A DNA stretch of 30,833 nucleotides from an uncultured Bacilli bacterium (GTDB taxonomy: Bacteria > Bacillota_I > Bacilli_A > RF39 > UBA660): positions 1 through 30,833 of the forward strand of contig CAKORX010000010.1 of assembly GCA_934101645.1 (NCBI GenBank). The letters run 5' to 3'. Under the pieces are notes generated by a model. That model was not told the origin of the DNA. It was given only the letters and a program-made list of their open reading frames with translations, and made no database searches. A program made the position numbers and the translations under genes. Below are positions 1 to 8,070 of this stretch, piece after piece; positions within the stretch are counted from its first letter, which is position 1, and each line of letters starts with the position of its first letter.

Positions 1-68
<68 letters not shown>

Positions 69-137
69 AAAGATTTTATTTTAAAATCTATGATATTTTA
101 GTTTAATCAAGACTACTCAAATTGACTTTTTTTACTT

Positions 138-152
138 AGTTTTCAAAGACCA
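138..152 (-). promoter_or_regulatory. rRNA leader boxA-like antitermination element
   Basis: In the leader between promoter and 16S the minus strand reads TGGTCTTTGAAAACT. This closely resembles the TCTTTGAAAACT element that precedes 16S genes in Bacillus-type rrn leaders. It probably serves transcription antitermination and/or leader processing. The role is inferred from similarity only. Confidence 0.6.
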
Positions 153-183
153 TTTCGCACCTCTTTTTCTCAAGTGCAATAGT

Positions 184-212
184 AATATATCAAACAAAAT
201 GAGCAATGTCAA
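184..212 (-). promoter_or_regulatory. rrn promoter (-35 TTGACA, 17 bp, -10 TATATT)
   Basis: On the minus strand, -35 TTGACA at 212-207 and -10 TATATT at 189-184 are separated by exactly 17 bp. Transcription should start near 177, about 110 bp before mature 16S. It is the strongest sigma-A-type promoter visible in the window, and it is directly backed by A-tracts. Confidence 0.85.
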
Positions 213-281
213 CAAAAAAATTCAATTTTTTTTAATTTTTTTTAATTTTTTTTAATTTTTTGCATTTTTTGTCGTTTTTTT
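213..281 (-). promoter_or_regulatory. Phased A-tract / UP-like element behind the rrn promoter
   Basis: Immediately upstream of the -35 there is a 10-bp tandem unit (plus strand TTTAATTTTT, first copy TTCAATTTTT) at 221-260. Two further T-runs in the same 10-bp register lie at about 265-270 and 275-281. Six A-tracts spaced by one helical turn predict intrinsic curvature and a strong alpha-CTD (UP) contact. The function is inferred from sequence. Confidence 0.7.
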
Positions 282-328
282 ACCATTTTATGCTGTTTTC
301 ATTAATATAATATGCTCATCCTTTATTA

Positions 329-871
329 TTATTCCGTTTCTTTTTTCTCTTTTTTTATAATATCTTTATAAATATTATAATATTCTTCAATTACTTCTTT
401 TCTAAAAGGTGGTTCATTATTTTCTTTCATCTTTATTAATGTATTTAAACTATCTTGAACTATTAAATCAATATCATCAGAATATCTCATTGTTATTTTA
501 TGATACCTATATTCATTTTTGTCTAAAACTTTAAATGTTCCATCTGGAAAAATTCTTAAATCCAAATCATAATCTATATATTTAATAATATTACCATCTA
601 TTATATATGGTGATGCAATATTACAATAATAAAATAATCCAAATTTTTTCAATTGTGCTAATATATTATACCAATTTTTTTTGTAGAAAAATAATATAGC
701 TATTTCTTTAGTTCGATGGCTTCTTCCATCATTTTCAGTTAATTTAACTTTATTATTTGCACAAACAAGATAATCTTCTGTTTCATCTAATATTACAGCT
801 TCACCACTTATTCTATCAATTTTGCCATTGTGTTTATAACAATGAATAGTTAGTTTGTCTCCTTTTTTCAT
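329..871 (-). CDS. ntdP: Nucleoside tri-/diphosphate phosphatase (Ntdp/DUF402)
   Basis: This 180-aa cytoplasmic protein is a full-length match to the Bacillus YgaC/Staphylococcus Ntdp family, which hydrolyses nucleoside tri- and diphosphates with divalent metals. Visible landmarks are the N-terminal IHCYKHNGKIDR block (9-20), TENDGR (45-50), FYYCNIASP (80-88) and the acidic YIDYDLDLRIFPDG stretch (98-111), which supplies metal ligands in the family. A GAGGTG Shine-Dalgarno lies four bases before the ATG. It has its own promoter, TTGATT-17-TATAAT (888-916), whose predicted start falls almost on the Shine-Dalgarno, giving a very short 5' UTR. It is the last gene before the rRNA operon and is separated from ctpA by a terminator. 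Confidence 0.9.
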   Translation of the reverse strand: MKKGDKLTIHCYKHNGKIDRISGEAVILDETEDYLVCANNKVKLTENDGRSHRTKEIAILFFYKKNWYNILAQLKKFGLFYYCNIASPYIIDGNIIKYIDYDLDLRIFPDGTFKVLDKNEYRYHKITMRYSDDIDLIVQDSLNTLIKMKENNEPPFRKEVIEEYYNIYKDIIKKEKKETE

Positions 872-887
872 ATTTCACCTCAAACAT

Positions 888-916
888 ATTATAATATAAA
901 AAAAATCAGCAATCAA
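888..916 (-). promoter_or_regulatory. ntdP promoter (TTGATT-17-TATAAT)
   Basis: The -35 TTGATT is at 916-911 and the -10 TATAAT at 893-888 on the minus strand, with 17 bp between. The -35 lies inside the 3' arm of the ctpA terminator hairpin, so terminator and promoter are interleaved. Confidence 0.6.
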
Positions 917-931
917 ATAATTGTTTACTGA
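897..931 (-). terminator. Intrinsic terminator of the ctpA gene
   Basis: The minus-strand hairpin TCAGTAAACAA ... TTGATTGCTGA has 11 pairs with one mismatch and one G-T pair, and is followed by eight Ts. The stem includes the ctpA stop codon (TAA at 927-925). Confidence 0.7.
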
Positions 932-2106
932 CTCTTTAATATTTCTATAGCTTTATTATATTGGTTATCAATTAATGTACTGGTACCATTTTCATCTTGA
1001 TTAACTACATTATCTATGTCATAATCTGGAACAATTCCAATATTATCTATACATTGCCCGCTTGGTCTAAGCCATTTTGAAGATGTATATTTTACTAGCC
1101 CACCACTATCAAGCGAATAAGTATGCTGAACTTTACCTTTTCCAAAAGAAGTTTTTCCCACAATAATTGCACCATAGCTATCTTTTAAAGCTGCAGCAAA
1201 TATTTCTGCAGCAGAAGCGGTATTGTTATTAACTAATATTACAATTGGAATACTCTGTTTTGTATCTGTTTCATCTTTTACTTTTTTTATTTTATTACTC
1301 TTATCAATTAAAGAATATACGACTTTGCCTTTCTCTAAAAATAATTCTGCGCTTTCATATGCTTGTTCTAAATATCCACCTGTATTGTCTCTTAAATCAA
1401 TTATCAATTTGTTCATATTTTTTTTATTTAATTCGGTAATTGCGAAATTAATTTGTTGGCTTAATGTATTTGAAAAAATTGATATTTTCATATATGCAAT
1501 GCCATCTTCAATTATATTATATGTAATACTAGGGGAATTAAGCGTTTCTGATTTAATATTATTAAATTCAAGTTCCTCATTATTTCTCGCAACAACAATA
1601 TTTGCCCCATCAGAATTTTCATTTATCATTTTTGCAAGTTCTTCTTTAGAAACGTTTTCTACATCGTTACCATTAACCTTGATGATTTTATCGCCTGACA
1701 TTATGCCAGCCTTATAAGCCGGTGAATTTTCAACAATATTCACAACCACATTATCTTTTAAAACAATTCCAATGCCAACATAAGTTTTATTTAATTCGGT
1801 TTTTAAGTTATTTGCTTTGTCCTCATCTAAATAACTTGTATATGTATCATCTAAGTAATTAGTCATTCCACTAATGGCACTATCTATAATGGCTTTTTTA
1901 TCAACATTTTCATAGTACTGAGATACAATTTTCGAATATACGTTTAAAAAATCTTGTACATTTTCATCATTTGCAAGTTGTGCATAAGAATATCCACCAT
2001 CAGTTGAATAATTTTTTGTGATTAAAACGCCTGTTGCAAGAGCAGATATGATTGATGTTACAACAATAATTATTACTATTTCTATTAATCCATAGCCTTT
2101 CTTCAT
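925..2106 (-). CDS. ctpA: Carboxyl-terminal processing protease, S41 family (CtpA-like)
   Basis: This 393-aa envelope serine protease has the usual order. An N-terminal membrane segment (about 8-29) is followed by a S41 N-terminal helical region, a PDZ domain (about 108-185, with SPAYKAGIMSGDKI) and the S41 catalytic core. The catalytic Ser is S298 in NTASAAE and the general-base Lys is K323 in SFGKGK. LRDNTGG (238-244) is the typical oxyanion strand. Such proteases trim C-termini of exported proteins from substrates bound at the PDZ groove. The N-terminus MKKGYGLIEIVII looks like a type IV prepilin signal (G at 4, E five residues later) rather than an ordinary signal anchor (see findings). 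It has its own Shine-Dalgarno (TAGGAGATAGT) and a terminator behind it. Confidence 0.9.
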   Translation of the reverse strand: MKKGYGLIEIVIIIVVTSIISALATGVLITKNYSTDGGYSYAQLANDENVQDFLNVYSKIVSQYYENVDKKAIIDSAISGMTNYLDDTYTSYLDEDKANNLKTELNKTYVGIGIVLKDNVVVNIVENSPAYKAGIMSGDKIIKVNGNDVENVSKEELAKMINENSDGANIVVARNNEELEFNNIKSETLNSPSITYNIIEDGIAYMKISIFSNTLSQQINFAITELNKKNMNKLIIDLRDNTGGYLEQAYESAELFLEKGKVVYSLIDKSNKIKKVKDETDTKQSIPIVILVNNNTASAAEIFAAALKDSYGAIIVGKTSFGKGKVQHTYSLDSGGLVKYTSSKWLRPSGQCIDNIGIVPDYDIDNVVNQDENGTSTLIDNQYNKAIEILKSQ

Positions 2107-2138
2107 ACTATCTCCTATTTTAATAATATCAAATATTT

Positions 2139-2165
2139 AAAAAAAAAGAAAGGTTTAACCCTTCT
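2139..2165 (-). terminator. Intrinsic terminator after the thioredoxin-like membrane protein gene
   Basis: The minus-strand stem AGAAGGGT-TAA-ACCTTTCT (one G-T pair) spans 2165-2147 and is followed by nine Ts. It includes the TAG stop of the upstream gene. Confidence 0.75.
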
Positions 2166-2679
2166 AATTTAAAATATTTTTTATTTTCTCTATATCTTCG
2201 ATATAATTTGTTATACTACCATTTTTAACTTTAATTAAAGTCACTTTACCAAAAGATAATTCGCTAACATTTTTAGCATCCTTATTTCCTTTTCCACTTT
2301 CTGATTTATATTCTTTATTTAGGTCATTATTTAAATCACAATAATAAATCTTTAAAGCATTATCCTTTTTCTTGTATTTAGTAATCAATGCTGAATAATA
2401 CATCGCATCATCATCAGCCCCATCATAAACCATTACATAATATTCATTATATGGTCTATTAAAAATAGTGCCTACACTTGTTAAATCATAATCAATTGTA
2501 ACATTTGTATTGGTATTTGTTTCATTATTAGTTCTTTTATTAACTAATGACTTGCTCAAAAAATATAGTCCAATTACTAAAGCACATATTACGACAAGAA
2601 TAATTAGAAAACGAAATACATCAGTATCAGCATCACTTGCAACATTTATATTATTCTTTTTTGTTTTTTTATTTGACAT
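2164..2679 (-). CDS. Membrane-anchored protein, possible thioredoxin-like fold without CxxC
   Basis: I do not recognise the family with certainty. The protein has 171 aa: a charged N-terminal cytoplasmic tail, one transmembrane helix (about 25-47) and an extracellular domain of about 110 aa. The domain's beta-alpha-beta pattern (YYVMVYDG, then a helix with YYSALITKYKKK, then ALKIYYCDLN, then GKVTLIKVKNGSI and a final helix) resembles thioredoxin-like accessory proteins. There is no CxxC, and the cis-Pro position before TLIKVKNG is not proline. The start is set at ATG 2679 because AGGTGG lies five bases upstream; the longer GTG start (2688) would overlap that Shine-Dalgarno. The gene has its own terminator. 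The fold is an inference. Confidence 0.7.
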   Translation of the reverse strand: MSNKKTKKNNINVASDADTDVFRFLIILVVICALVIGLYFLSKSLVNKRTNNETNTNTNVTIDYDLTSVGTIFNRPYNEYYVMVYDGADDDAMYYSALITKYKKKDNALKIYYCDLNNDLNKEYKSESGKGNKDAKNVSELSFGKVTLIKVKNGSITNYIEDIEKIKNILN

Positions 2680-2730
2680 CTTAACCACCTAAAATTATTA
2701 TATAACAAAAGCAATTTAATTTGCAACAAA

Positions 2731-2748
2731 AAAGGCTTAAAATAGCCT
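2731..2748 (-). terminator. Intrinsic terminator after the lipoprotein gene
   Basis: The minus-strand stem AGGCT ... AGCCT (2748-2744 with 2737-2733) has a six-base AT loop and is followed by a T-run. It overlaps the TAG stop codon. Confidence 0.7.
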
Positions 2749-3766
2749 ATTTCATTGAACTAACCTTTTTGGAATTATTTAGTGAAGTTGCTATAAAAAC
2801 CATTTCTGAAATAGATAAATCATCACTTACCATATAATAATCTATGTCGTTTGATGTCCAATACATTGAATTTGTGGATAGTGCCGCAATTGTATCATTT
2901 AACATTATGGGCTCACCATATACAGGTATTATTTCATGACTTGAATTTATTACTGCACCTTCTTCCACTAATACAAAGTTTTTTTCTCCAGAATACGTTA
3001 AAATTACTCTAGAATTATCATCAGTACTAATAACCTCTGAATCTTTTAAATATGTATTAGACGGCATATAAAGTGGATAAATTGCACTATCAACACTACT
3101 CATTGTTTTTTTATCATTACTACCAGTATTTTCGCAATCAGTACATTCTTCTTTAATATAATTATCTAAATTAAATATTTTTTTATCCAATCCTGCTTTT
3201 AAATCAATGTCATTAAATTCAGCTTTAATTTTTACGATATCATTGTCACTATAAACTTCTACTTTGCTTAAATCAAACGTTTTTGTTAGGTATATTTTTT
3301 GATATTTAAGTTCTTCATTATTTGGGTAGTTTACTTTAGTTTTGATTATATAGCCTTCATCATTTTTCTGAATTTCTTTTTCTGAGTCTTTATTTACATC
3401 ATTAACTATCGAAGATAATATATAACTTTGAGATGAGTTATCTGGCCAGCTACTTTCAAATTTAAAACTTTTATTTAATGATGGTGTTATTACATATAAG
3501 CCTTCATCATTTCGTAAAATTATTTGTTTATGTTCATTAGATGTGTTAACCATTTCAACCATATAATAACTTTTTTCTAAATAATTGACATTTATTGAAT
3601 ACTTAAATATCTCTTCATCATTTTGAATTTCTAAATTTCCTGCAATTTTATATGATTTAACCTTATCTAATTTATTTGTAAACTCTTTTGCAACATCAAT
3701 ATTACTTTTTTTGCCACACCCCATCAATAATAATATGCTAGCAAATAGCACAAAGATTTTCTTCAA
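2747..3766 (-). CDS. LolA-like lipoprotein
   Basis: This 339-aa surface lipoprotein starts at TTG 3766. AAGGAGAG lies seven bases upstream, and this start gives a textbook lipoprotein signal (MKKIFVLFASILLLMGCGKK, lipobox LMGC, lipidated Cys17). An in-frame ATG at 3820 would place 18 charged residues before the signal and has no Shine-Dalgarno. The body is made of beta strands alternating with charged loops (SYKIAGNLEIQ, YYMVEMV, GLYVITPSLNKSFKF), as in LolA/RseB-like lipid- or peptide-binding half-barrels. A C-terminal part (about 235-339, IYPLYMPSNTYL to YYMVSDDLSISEMVFIATSL) resembles the DUF4367-type module of Bacillota lipoproteins. Its ligand is unknown. The gene is divergent from the DUF378 gene across about 100 bp. 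Confidence 0.75.
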   Translation of the reverse strand: MKKIFVLFASILLLMGCGKKSNIDVAKEFTNKLDKVKSYKIAGNLEIQNDEEIFKYSINVNYLEKSYYMVEMVNTSNEHKQIILRNDEGLYVITPSLNKSFKFESSWPDNSSQSYILSSIVNDVNKDSEKEIQKNDEGYIIKTKVNYPNNEELKYQKIYLTKTFDLSKVEVYSDNDIVKIKAEFNDIDLKAGLDKKIFNLDNYIKEECTDCENTGSNDKKTMSSVDSAIYPLYMPSNTYLKDSEVISTDDNSRVILTYSGEKNFVLVEEGAVINSSHEIIPVYGEPIMLNDTIAALSTNSMYWTSNDIDYYMVSDDLSISEMVFIATSLNNSKKVSSMK

Positions 3767-3866
3767 CTTTTTACTCTCCTTTTCTATTAAAATATATTTT
3801 TTATTAATTAAAATATTCATGAATAAGTTTTAAAAATATGGGAAAAATAATTATAGAAAGGATATT

Positions 3867-4070
3867 ATGGAAACATTTCAAAAAATAACACTTATTTTTA
3901 CAATTATTGGCGCTATAAATTGGGGCCTTATTGGATTTTTTAATTTTAATTTAGTAGAAACGTTATTTTCTGCTACGTCTAGTGTACCAAATATAATCTA
4001 TGCTTTAGTGGGAATATGCGGACTAATTAATATCGGATTATTTTTCACTAGATTAAGCGATGATAAATAA
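3867..4070 (+). CDS. DUF378 small membrane protein
   Basis: This 67-aa protein has two transmembrane helices (about 7-30 and 40-62). The family signature GAINWGLIGFFNFNLVE (15-31) is followed by IIYALVGICGLINI, as in DUF378 proteins (Bacillus YuzA type). The function is unknown. It is the only clear plus-strand gene in the window, with Shine-Dalgarno AAAGGA six bases before the ATG. It converges on cdaR across a bidirectional terminator. Confidence 0.9.
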   Translation: METFQKITLIFTIIGAINWGLIGFFNFNLVETLFSATSSVPNIIYALVGICGLINIGLFFTRLSDDK

Positions 4071-4071
4071 T

Positions 4072-4112
4072 AAAAAAACATGTAACTTCAAACTTGAAAT
4101 ACATGTTTTTTT
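4072..4112. terminator. Bidirectional terminator between DUF378 and cdaR
   Basis: Perfect 13-bp inverted arms (AAAAAAACATGTA at 4072-4084, its complement at 4100-4112) flank an inner short stem TTCAA-AC-TTGAA. A-runs and T-runs at the two ends serve both strands. Confidence 0.85.
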
Positions 4113-4113
4113 A

Positions 4114-5460
4114 TTATTGAGAAATTCTTACTTTAATAGTTGATGAAACAACATAAGTTACAAGTGGATTGTTGTTATCTATCTTAACTTCAACATCGTG
4201 ATCACCAACACCTAAACCTGATAAATCTACATATGCTGAAATATTATCTGCTTGTAATTTATCTAAAACTGAATTAACGCCTTTACAAGTAACGGTAATC
4301 GCAGAATCAGAAATTATATTAGCATTTAAATTTGCTCCTAAATTTTTCTTTGAAATATTGGTTATATCAATATTTTTTTGTTCTTCCGTACCAAATGTTA
4401 ATGAAATGTTGATTGTTGATGCAGACATATACCTAACTCCATTTGGTTTAGTTAATGTTACATTATATGTTTTTGCACTATCATTACCAAATCCATCTAC
4501 ATTTATTGTAACTGGAATCTTTTTAATTTTAGAAATTTCTTCTTCATTGCCATAAACTGTAATTGAATAATCATTACTATTATTTATTAATATTTTAGCA
4601 ATACTTTTTCCTGACACTAAATTTCCTGTAGTTTTAACCTCAATTGGTATATTTGCAGAATAACTATCAAGCACAACAGTGGCGCTTAAAGTACTAGGAA
4701 CAATTTCAATATTGTCTAAAATTTTTCCGGAATTATCATAAGCCACAAGTAAAATATTATCAATATCATATGAACCAGCCTCTGTAAAATCAGGGTTGCT
4801 TAAATCGACAAGAGCTTTAATCCACGCAATTTTTTTAAGAGCACTTTCACTTCCTTTAACAACAACTTCAGATTTAGAAAGGCCAACGCTTTTTACACTA
4901 AGTTTAGAATCTAATTTATCTTGATTGATAAGTTCATATGTAACTGATGAAACACTACTAACTTTGTTTTTAATCATAACAGATACATATGATGGATCTA
5001 AATTATACTTTAAATTATTAATTGACTTAGCATATGTAAAATACACTTTATATGCATTTTCTGAAGCAGTATATTCAGTTAAATCTAGAGTAACTTCATA
5101 TTCGCCTAATTGTTTTGCTAAATATATATCACTTTTTCTACCAGATATCATAATATTTACCGAACTCGGAGCACCTTCAACAACATATGCCTCCTGGTTA
5201 TATTTTAAAATTACTGGTACATTACTAATTACTTCTGCTTCATCTTCAACAAAAGAAATAGCTTTTGAATCTACAAGCAAAAATAATACAATAGCAAGTG
5301 CTAAAGATAGGAATATTAAAAAATTTGGTTTATTTAATAGTTTATCTAATAATCCTCCATTTTTCTTAATTGATTTTTGAATATTATATATCAGTCTACT
5401 TATTGGAACTATTATTAAAGCATCAATAAGTTTATATAATTTTTTAAAAAACTTACGCAT
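4114..5460 (-). CDS. cdaR: YbbR-domain regulator of diadenylate cyclase
   Basis: This 448-aa protein has one N-terminal transmembrane helix (about 47-64, FLIFLSLALAIVLFLLV) followed by extracellular YbbR repeats. The repeats are about 80-90 residues each, e.g. the SSVNIMISGRKSDI, KSEVVVKGSESALKKI and YSITVYGNEEEISKIKKI segments. CdaR is the extracytoplasmic regulator of the membrane diadenylate cyclase CdaA. The start codon overlaps the end of cdaA by eight bases, so the two are translationally coupled. The usual third partner glmM is not next to it; the gene ends at the bidirectional terminator. Confidence 0.9.
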   Translation of the reverse strand: MRKFFKKLYKLIDALIIVPISRLIYNIQKSIKKNGGLLDKLLNKPNFLIFLSLALAIVLFLLVDSKAISFVEDEAEVISNVPVILKYNQEAYVVEGAPSSVNIMISGRKSDIYLAKQLGEYEVTLDLTEYTASENAYKVYFTYAKSINNLKYNLDPSYVSVMIKNKVSSVSSVTYELINQDKLDSKLSVKSVGLSKSEVVVKGSESALKKIAWIKALVDLSNPDFTEAGSYDIDNILLVAYDNSGKILDNIEIVPSTLSATVVLDSYSANIPIEVKTTGNLVSGKSIAKILINNSNDYSITVYGNEEEISKIKKIPVTINVDGFGNDSAKTYNVTLTKPNGVRYMSASTINISLTFGTEEQKNIDITNISKKNLGANLNANIISDSAITVTCKGVNSVLDKLQADNISAYVDLSGLGVGDHDVEVKIDNNNPLVTYVVSSTIKVRISQ

Positions 5461-6277
5461 TTAAATCCTCCACATCATCGTCATTATCATTGGCATCAAA
5501 GAATATCTCAGGACGATTGCTTAATTCATCTAATAGCATAGAGCGGAATTCTTCATTAGTTAAATTGTAGTGAAGTTCGCTATCTTTTGCAATAGAGATT
5601 CTACCTGTTTCTTCAGAGGCAACTAAAGCAAGTGCATCGCTTTCTTCAGCTACACCCAAGGCGGCTCTATGTCTAGTGCCTAATTTTTTTGATAAATTTT
5701 GATTCATACTTGTTTTAAATACAGAACCAGCACAAGTAATCTTGTCTCCCTGTATTATTACTCCACCATCATGAAGCGCAGAATTTGGATAAAATAATGA
5801 TTCTAATAATGCATCAGTAATATCCGCATATATTTTCGTAGAGTTTTCTATATATTCTTGTAATGAAACCTCTCTTTCAATAACTATTAAAGCACCTATT
5901 TTATTTTTTCTAAAATAATCCATAGCTTTCATTATTTCATTTACTATTTTTTCACGTTCAGTCATAGACAAAACCTTGTGTCTTCCGAGTAGTTGAGTTC
6001 TACCAATAGACTCTAATACGCTACGTATTTCAGGTTGAAATATTACTATTAATGCGAGTGGTCCCCATTCAATTGCATATTCAAGTATTACTCCAACAGT
6101 ATATAAATTAAGTAAATCACTTATAAATTTTACAAGTAATATGATAATTACTCCTTTAACTATTAAAGCCATTTTTGTATTATTTCTAACATTTTTTAGA
6201 ATAAAATAAAAAGCAATCCAAACAAAGCAAATATCTATTACTTTGGTTATAATTGACCATATATTTGATAAATTCAT
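5453..6277 (-). CDS. cdaA: Diadenylate cyclase CdaA (c-di-AMP synthase)
   Basis: This 274-aa membrane enzyme condenses two ATP into c-di-AMP, a second messenger for potassium, osmotic and cell-wall homeostasis. Three N-terminal transmembrane segments (about 8-28, 36-54, 60-80) precede the DisA_N/DAC domain. The active-site motifs DGGVII (170-175) and RHRAALG (202-208) are both intact, and the GALIVIER strand (128-135) is typical. The length matches Bacillus CdaA. The Shine-Dalgarno is AAAGGAGAT. An extended -10 lies just upstream (6305-6313). The gene is followed directly, with overlap, by cdaR. Confidence 0.95.
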   Translation of the reverse strand: MNLSNIWSIITKVIDICFVWIAFYFILKNVRNNTKMALIVKGVIIILLVKFISDLLNLYTVGVILEYAIEWGPLALIVIFQPEIRSVLESIGRTQLLGRHKVLSMTEREKIVNEIMKAMDYFRKNKIGALIVIEREVSLQEYIENSTKIYADITDALLESLFYPNSALHDGGVIIQGDKITCAGSVFKTSMNQNLSKKLGTRHRAALGVAEESDALALVASEETGRISIAKDSELHYNLTNEEFRSMLLDELSNRPEIFFDANDNDDDVEDLNA

Positions 6278-6304
6278 TTTAATATCTCCTTTTAACTAAA
6301 AATA

Positions 6305-6313
6305 ATTATATCA
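6305..6313 (-). promoter_or_regulatory. cdaA promoter, extended -10
   Basis: The minus strand reads TGATATAAT (TGnTATAAT) about 27 bases upstream of the cdaA start codon. No good -35 is seen at 17 bp, which is usual for extended -10 promoters. Confidence 0.5.
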
Positions 6314-6352
6314 AAAAAAAAATAAAATAGAAAGTGGAACAAATAATCGTAT

Positions 6353-6386
6353 AAAAAAATCAGCCTATATTTGATTATTAGGTTGA
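6353..6386 (-). terminator. Probable terminator of the smpB-DUF3048 operon
   Basis: On the minus strand CAACCTA pairs with TAGGCTG (one mismatch) around a 12-base loop and is followed by A and seven Ts. It overlaps the TAG stop of the small membrane protein gene. The stem is short, so confidence is moderate. Confidence 0.5.
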
Positions 6387-6592
6387 TTACTAACGTTTTC
6401 TGCAGGAGCAACATTGTTTGCAGATTCTGGATTTATAATAGTAACTTTTTTCTCTTCCTTTTTCTTTTTAATAATTACATCCTTATTAACATTTTTATCA
6501 GCAATATATCCTATTAATGCTAAAACAAGTAATGCTGAAATAATAATAAATACAATGTAATAATCACTAACCATTTTTAATAGATTTTCCAT
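6365..6592 (-). CDS. Small single-pass membrane protein
   Basis: This 75-aa protein is not a family I recognise. It has one transmembrane helix (about 11-31), then a basic KKKKEEKK stretch and a disordered Asn/Pro-rich tail. It starts one base after the stop of the DUF3048 gene, and its Shine-Dalgarno (GGGAG) lies inside the last codons of that gene. The two are therefore translationally coupled and probably act together at the membrane. Confidence 0.65.
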   Translation of the reverse strand: MENLLKMVSDYYIVFIIISALLVLALIGYIADKNVNKDVIIKKKKEEKKVTIINPESANNVAPAENVSNQPNNQI

Positions 6593-6593
6593 A

Positions 6594-7646
6594 TTACTCC
6601 CAACTTATGCTTCCAGATGTAGGAACAATTTGAATAAATGTATTTCCATCATTTACTTTTAACGCTGTTCCATCCATCAAAGTATACTCAGTTTGACTTT
6701 TTCGAGATTCTTTTTTCCATTTAATTGGAATAACTTTTCCATCAGTAAAATAATACCCTTTGCCAGAACCTACATTATCGATTTCTTGTCTTCCCTTATT
6801 TTCACCGTCATTTAATGTTGTATTACCTACTTGGTATGCAATAATATTTTTAAAATGATATTGTTCTTTAGTAACATAATCTACGTGTGGTCCAATTTCT
6901 GTACTTCTAAGATAATATTTATTACCACTATTATATTCGTAATATACTTTTGTGCTATTTGAATAAACTAAACTGATTTTATTAGCATCTAAGACATCTT
7001 CAATATTGGAAGTGTCAATTTCATCTGCGCTATAATTTAATAACAAATTTTTATTTCTAGTAGTACGTAAATTTCCTAAGCCATTATTTAATTTTTCAAT
7101 ACTTGTAAATAAAGTATGCTCACTAGATACATTAAGAGAAGTATCTCTCCAACCAGTTTTACTATTATCAACAACAACTCTATCAATACTAAGTGCACTA
7201 AAATCTCTTTGAGCCTGAGGGCTTTGTCCATGATGAACATATATAGCATCATTTTCTAATGCATAGTCCAAAAAATAATGTCTGGAACTTCTTATCGAAC
7301 CAATTCTTGTAGTATTTTGATCCATAAATAGTGCCATATAACGACTTATACCACCTTCAACAATAATTTCATATACAATATATGCATCTTGAAGACCACT
7401 TTGAAGGCGTCTTGCAACGCTAATATTATTAATCATCACTGCATATGGTCTTGATGTTGAATTTTCGTTAACAATTTTTACTTTTTTGCTTTCTGGTTCA
7501 TCTTTTATTGTCTCATTTTTATTAGTGTTATCTATATTAGACTTTTTATTATTTTTTATAACCACAAAACTTACTATTCCAATTATTAAAATAGCTAAAA
7601 CAATAGAGCCAATTATAATAGTTTTTTTTGATAATTTTAATTTCAT
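6594..7646 (-). CDS. DUF3048 (YerB-like) membrane-anchored protein
   Basis: This 350-aa protein has an N-terminal membrane helix (about 9-30) and an extracellular DUF3048 domain. Conserved stretches include SRPYAVMINN (65-74), a QSGLQDAYIVYEIIVEGGISRYMALF region, RIGSIRSSRHYFLDYALENDAI and YVHHGQSPQA. The C-terminal half (GKGYYFTDGKVIPIKWKK to FIQIVPTSG) is the DUF3048_C beta domain. The family is common on Bacillota cell surfaces and lacks a proven biochemical role. The gene follows smpB with one base between stop and start, in the pseudopilin-rnr-smpB-DUF3048 transcription unit. Confidence 0.9.
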   Translation of the reverse strand: MKLKLSKKTIIIGSIVLAILIIGIVSFVVIKNNKKSNIDNTNKNETIKDEPESKKVKIVNENSTSRPYAVMINNISVARRLQSGLQDAYIVYEIIVEGGISRYMALFMDQNTTRIGSIRSSRHYFLDYALENDAIYVHHGQSPQAQRDFSALSIDRVVVDNSKTGWRDTSLNVSSEHTLFTSIEKLNNGLGNLRTTRNKNLLLNYSADEIDTSNIEDVLDANKISLVYSNSTKVYYEYNSGNKYYLRSTEIGPHVDYVTKEQYHFKNIIAYQVGNTTLNDGENKGRQEIDNVGSGKGYYFTDGKVIPIKWKKESRKSQTEYTLMDGTALKVNDGNTFIQIVPTSGSISWE

Positions 7647-7647
7647 A

Positions 7648-8070
7648 CTATCTTCTACTCTCCCTTTCTAAATCACGTTTTTTTATGCTTTCCCTTTTAT
7701 CATAAAGTTTTTTTCCTCGGCAAACTCCAACTAAAACTTTTGCATGTGAACCTTTAATATATACTTTTAAAGGAATTAATGTATATCCATTTTGAGTTAC
7801 ATCACTACCTAATTTATATATTTCTTTTTTATGTAAAAGTAATTTTCTTTCTCTGTATTCATCATGATTGAAAATGCTTCCTTCATAATATTTTGCAATA
7901 AACATGTTAATGATATAAGCCTCATTATTTTTAATTCTTACATAACTATCCTTTATATTACATGATCCTTTACGAATTGACTTAATTTCTGTACCTGATA
8001 AGGATATTCCACATTCAATTTCTTTTTCAACGAAATAATTAAAGTATGCTTTTTTATTATTTATCTCCAT
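7648..8070 (-). CDS. smpB: SsrA-binding protein SmpB
   Basis: SmpB (140 aa) binds tmRNA and delivers it to stalled ribosomes for trans-translation. Diagnostic segments are KKAYFNYFVEKEIECGISL, GTEIKSIRKGSCNIKDSYVRI, HDEYRERKLLLHKKEI and the C-terminal GKKLYDKRESIKKRD tail that enters the decoding centre. The start is placed at ATG 8070, seven bases behind GCGAGG. The longer frame to 8091 has no Shine-Dalgarno. The start overlaps the end of rnr by 14 bases, the classic Bacillota rnr-smpB arrangement. The tmRNA gene itself is not in the window. Confidence 0.95.
   Translation of the reverse strand: MEINNKKAYFNYFVEKEIECGISLSGTEIKSIRKGSCNIKDSYVRIKNNEAYIINMFIAKYYEGSIFNHDEYRERKLLLHKKEIYKLGSDVTQNGYTLIPLKVYIKGSHAKVLVGVCRGKKLYDKRESIKKRDLERESRR

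Noticed and set aside
1223..1717. Plus-strand 164-codon open frame opposite ctpA
   Set aside because: It lies wholly within the clear S41 protease gene on the other strand and has the hydrophobic composition typical of antisense shadows in AT-rich genes.
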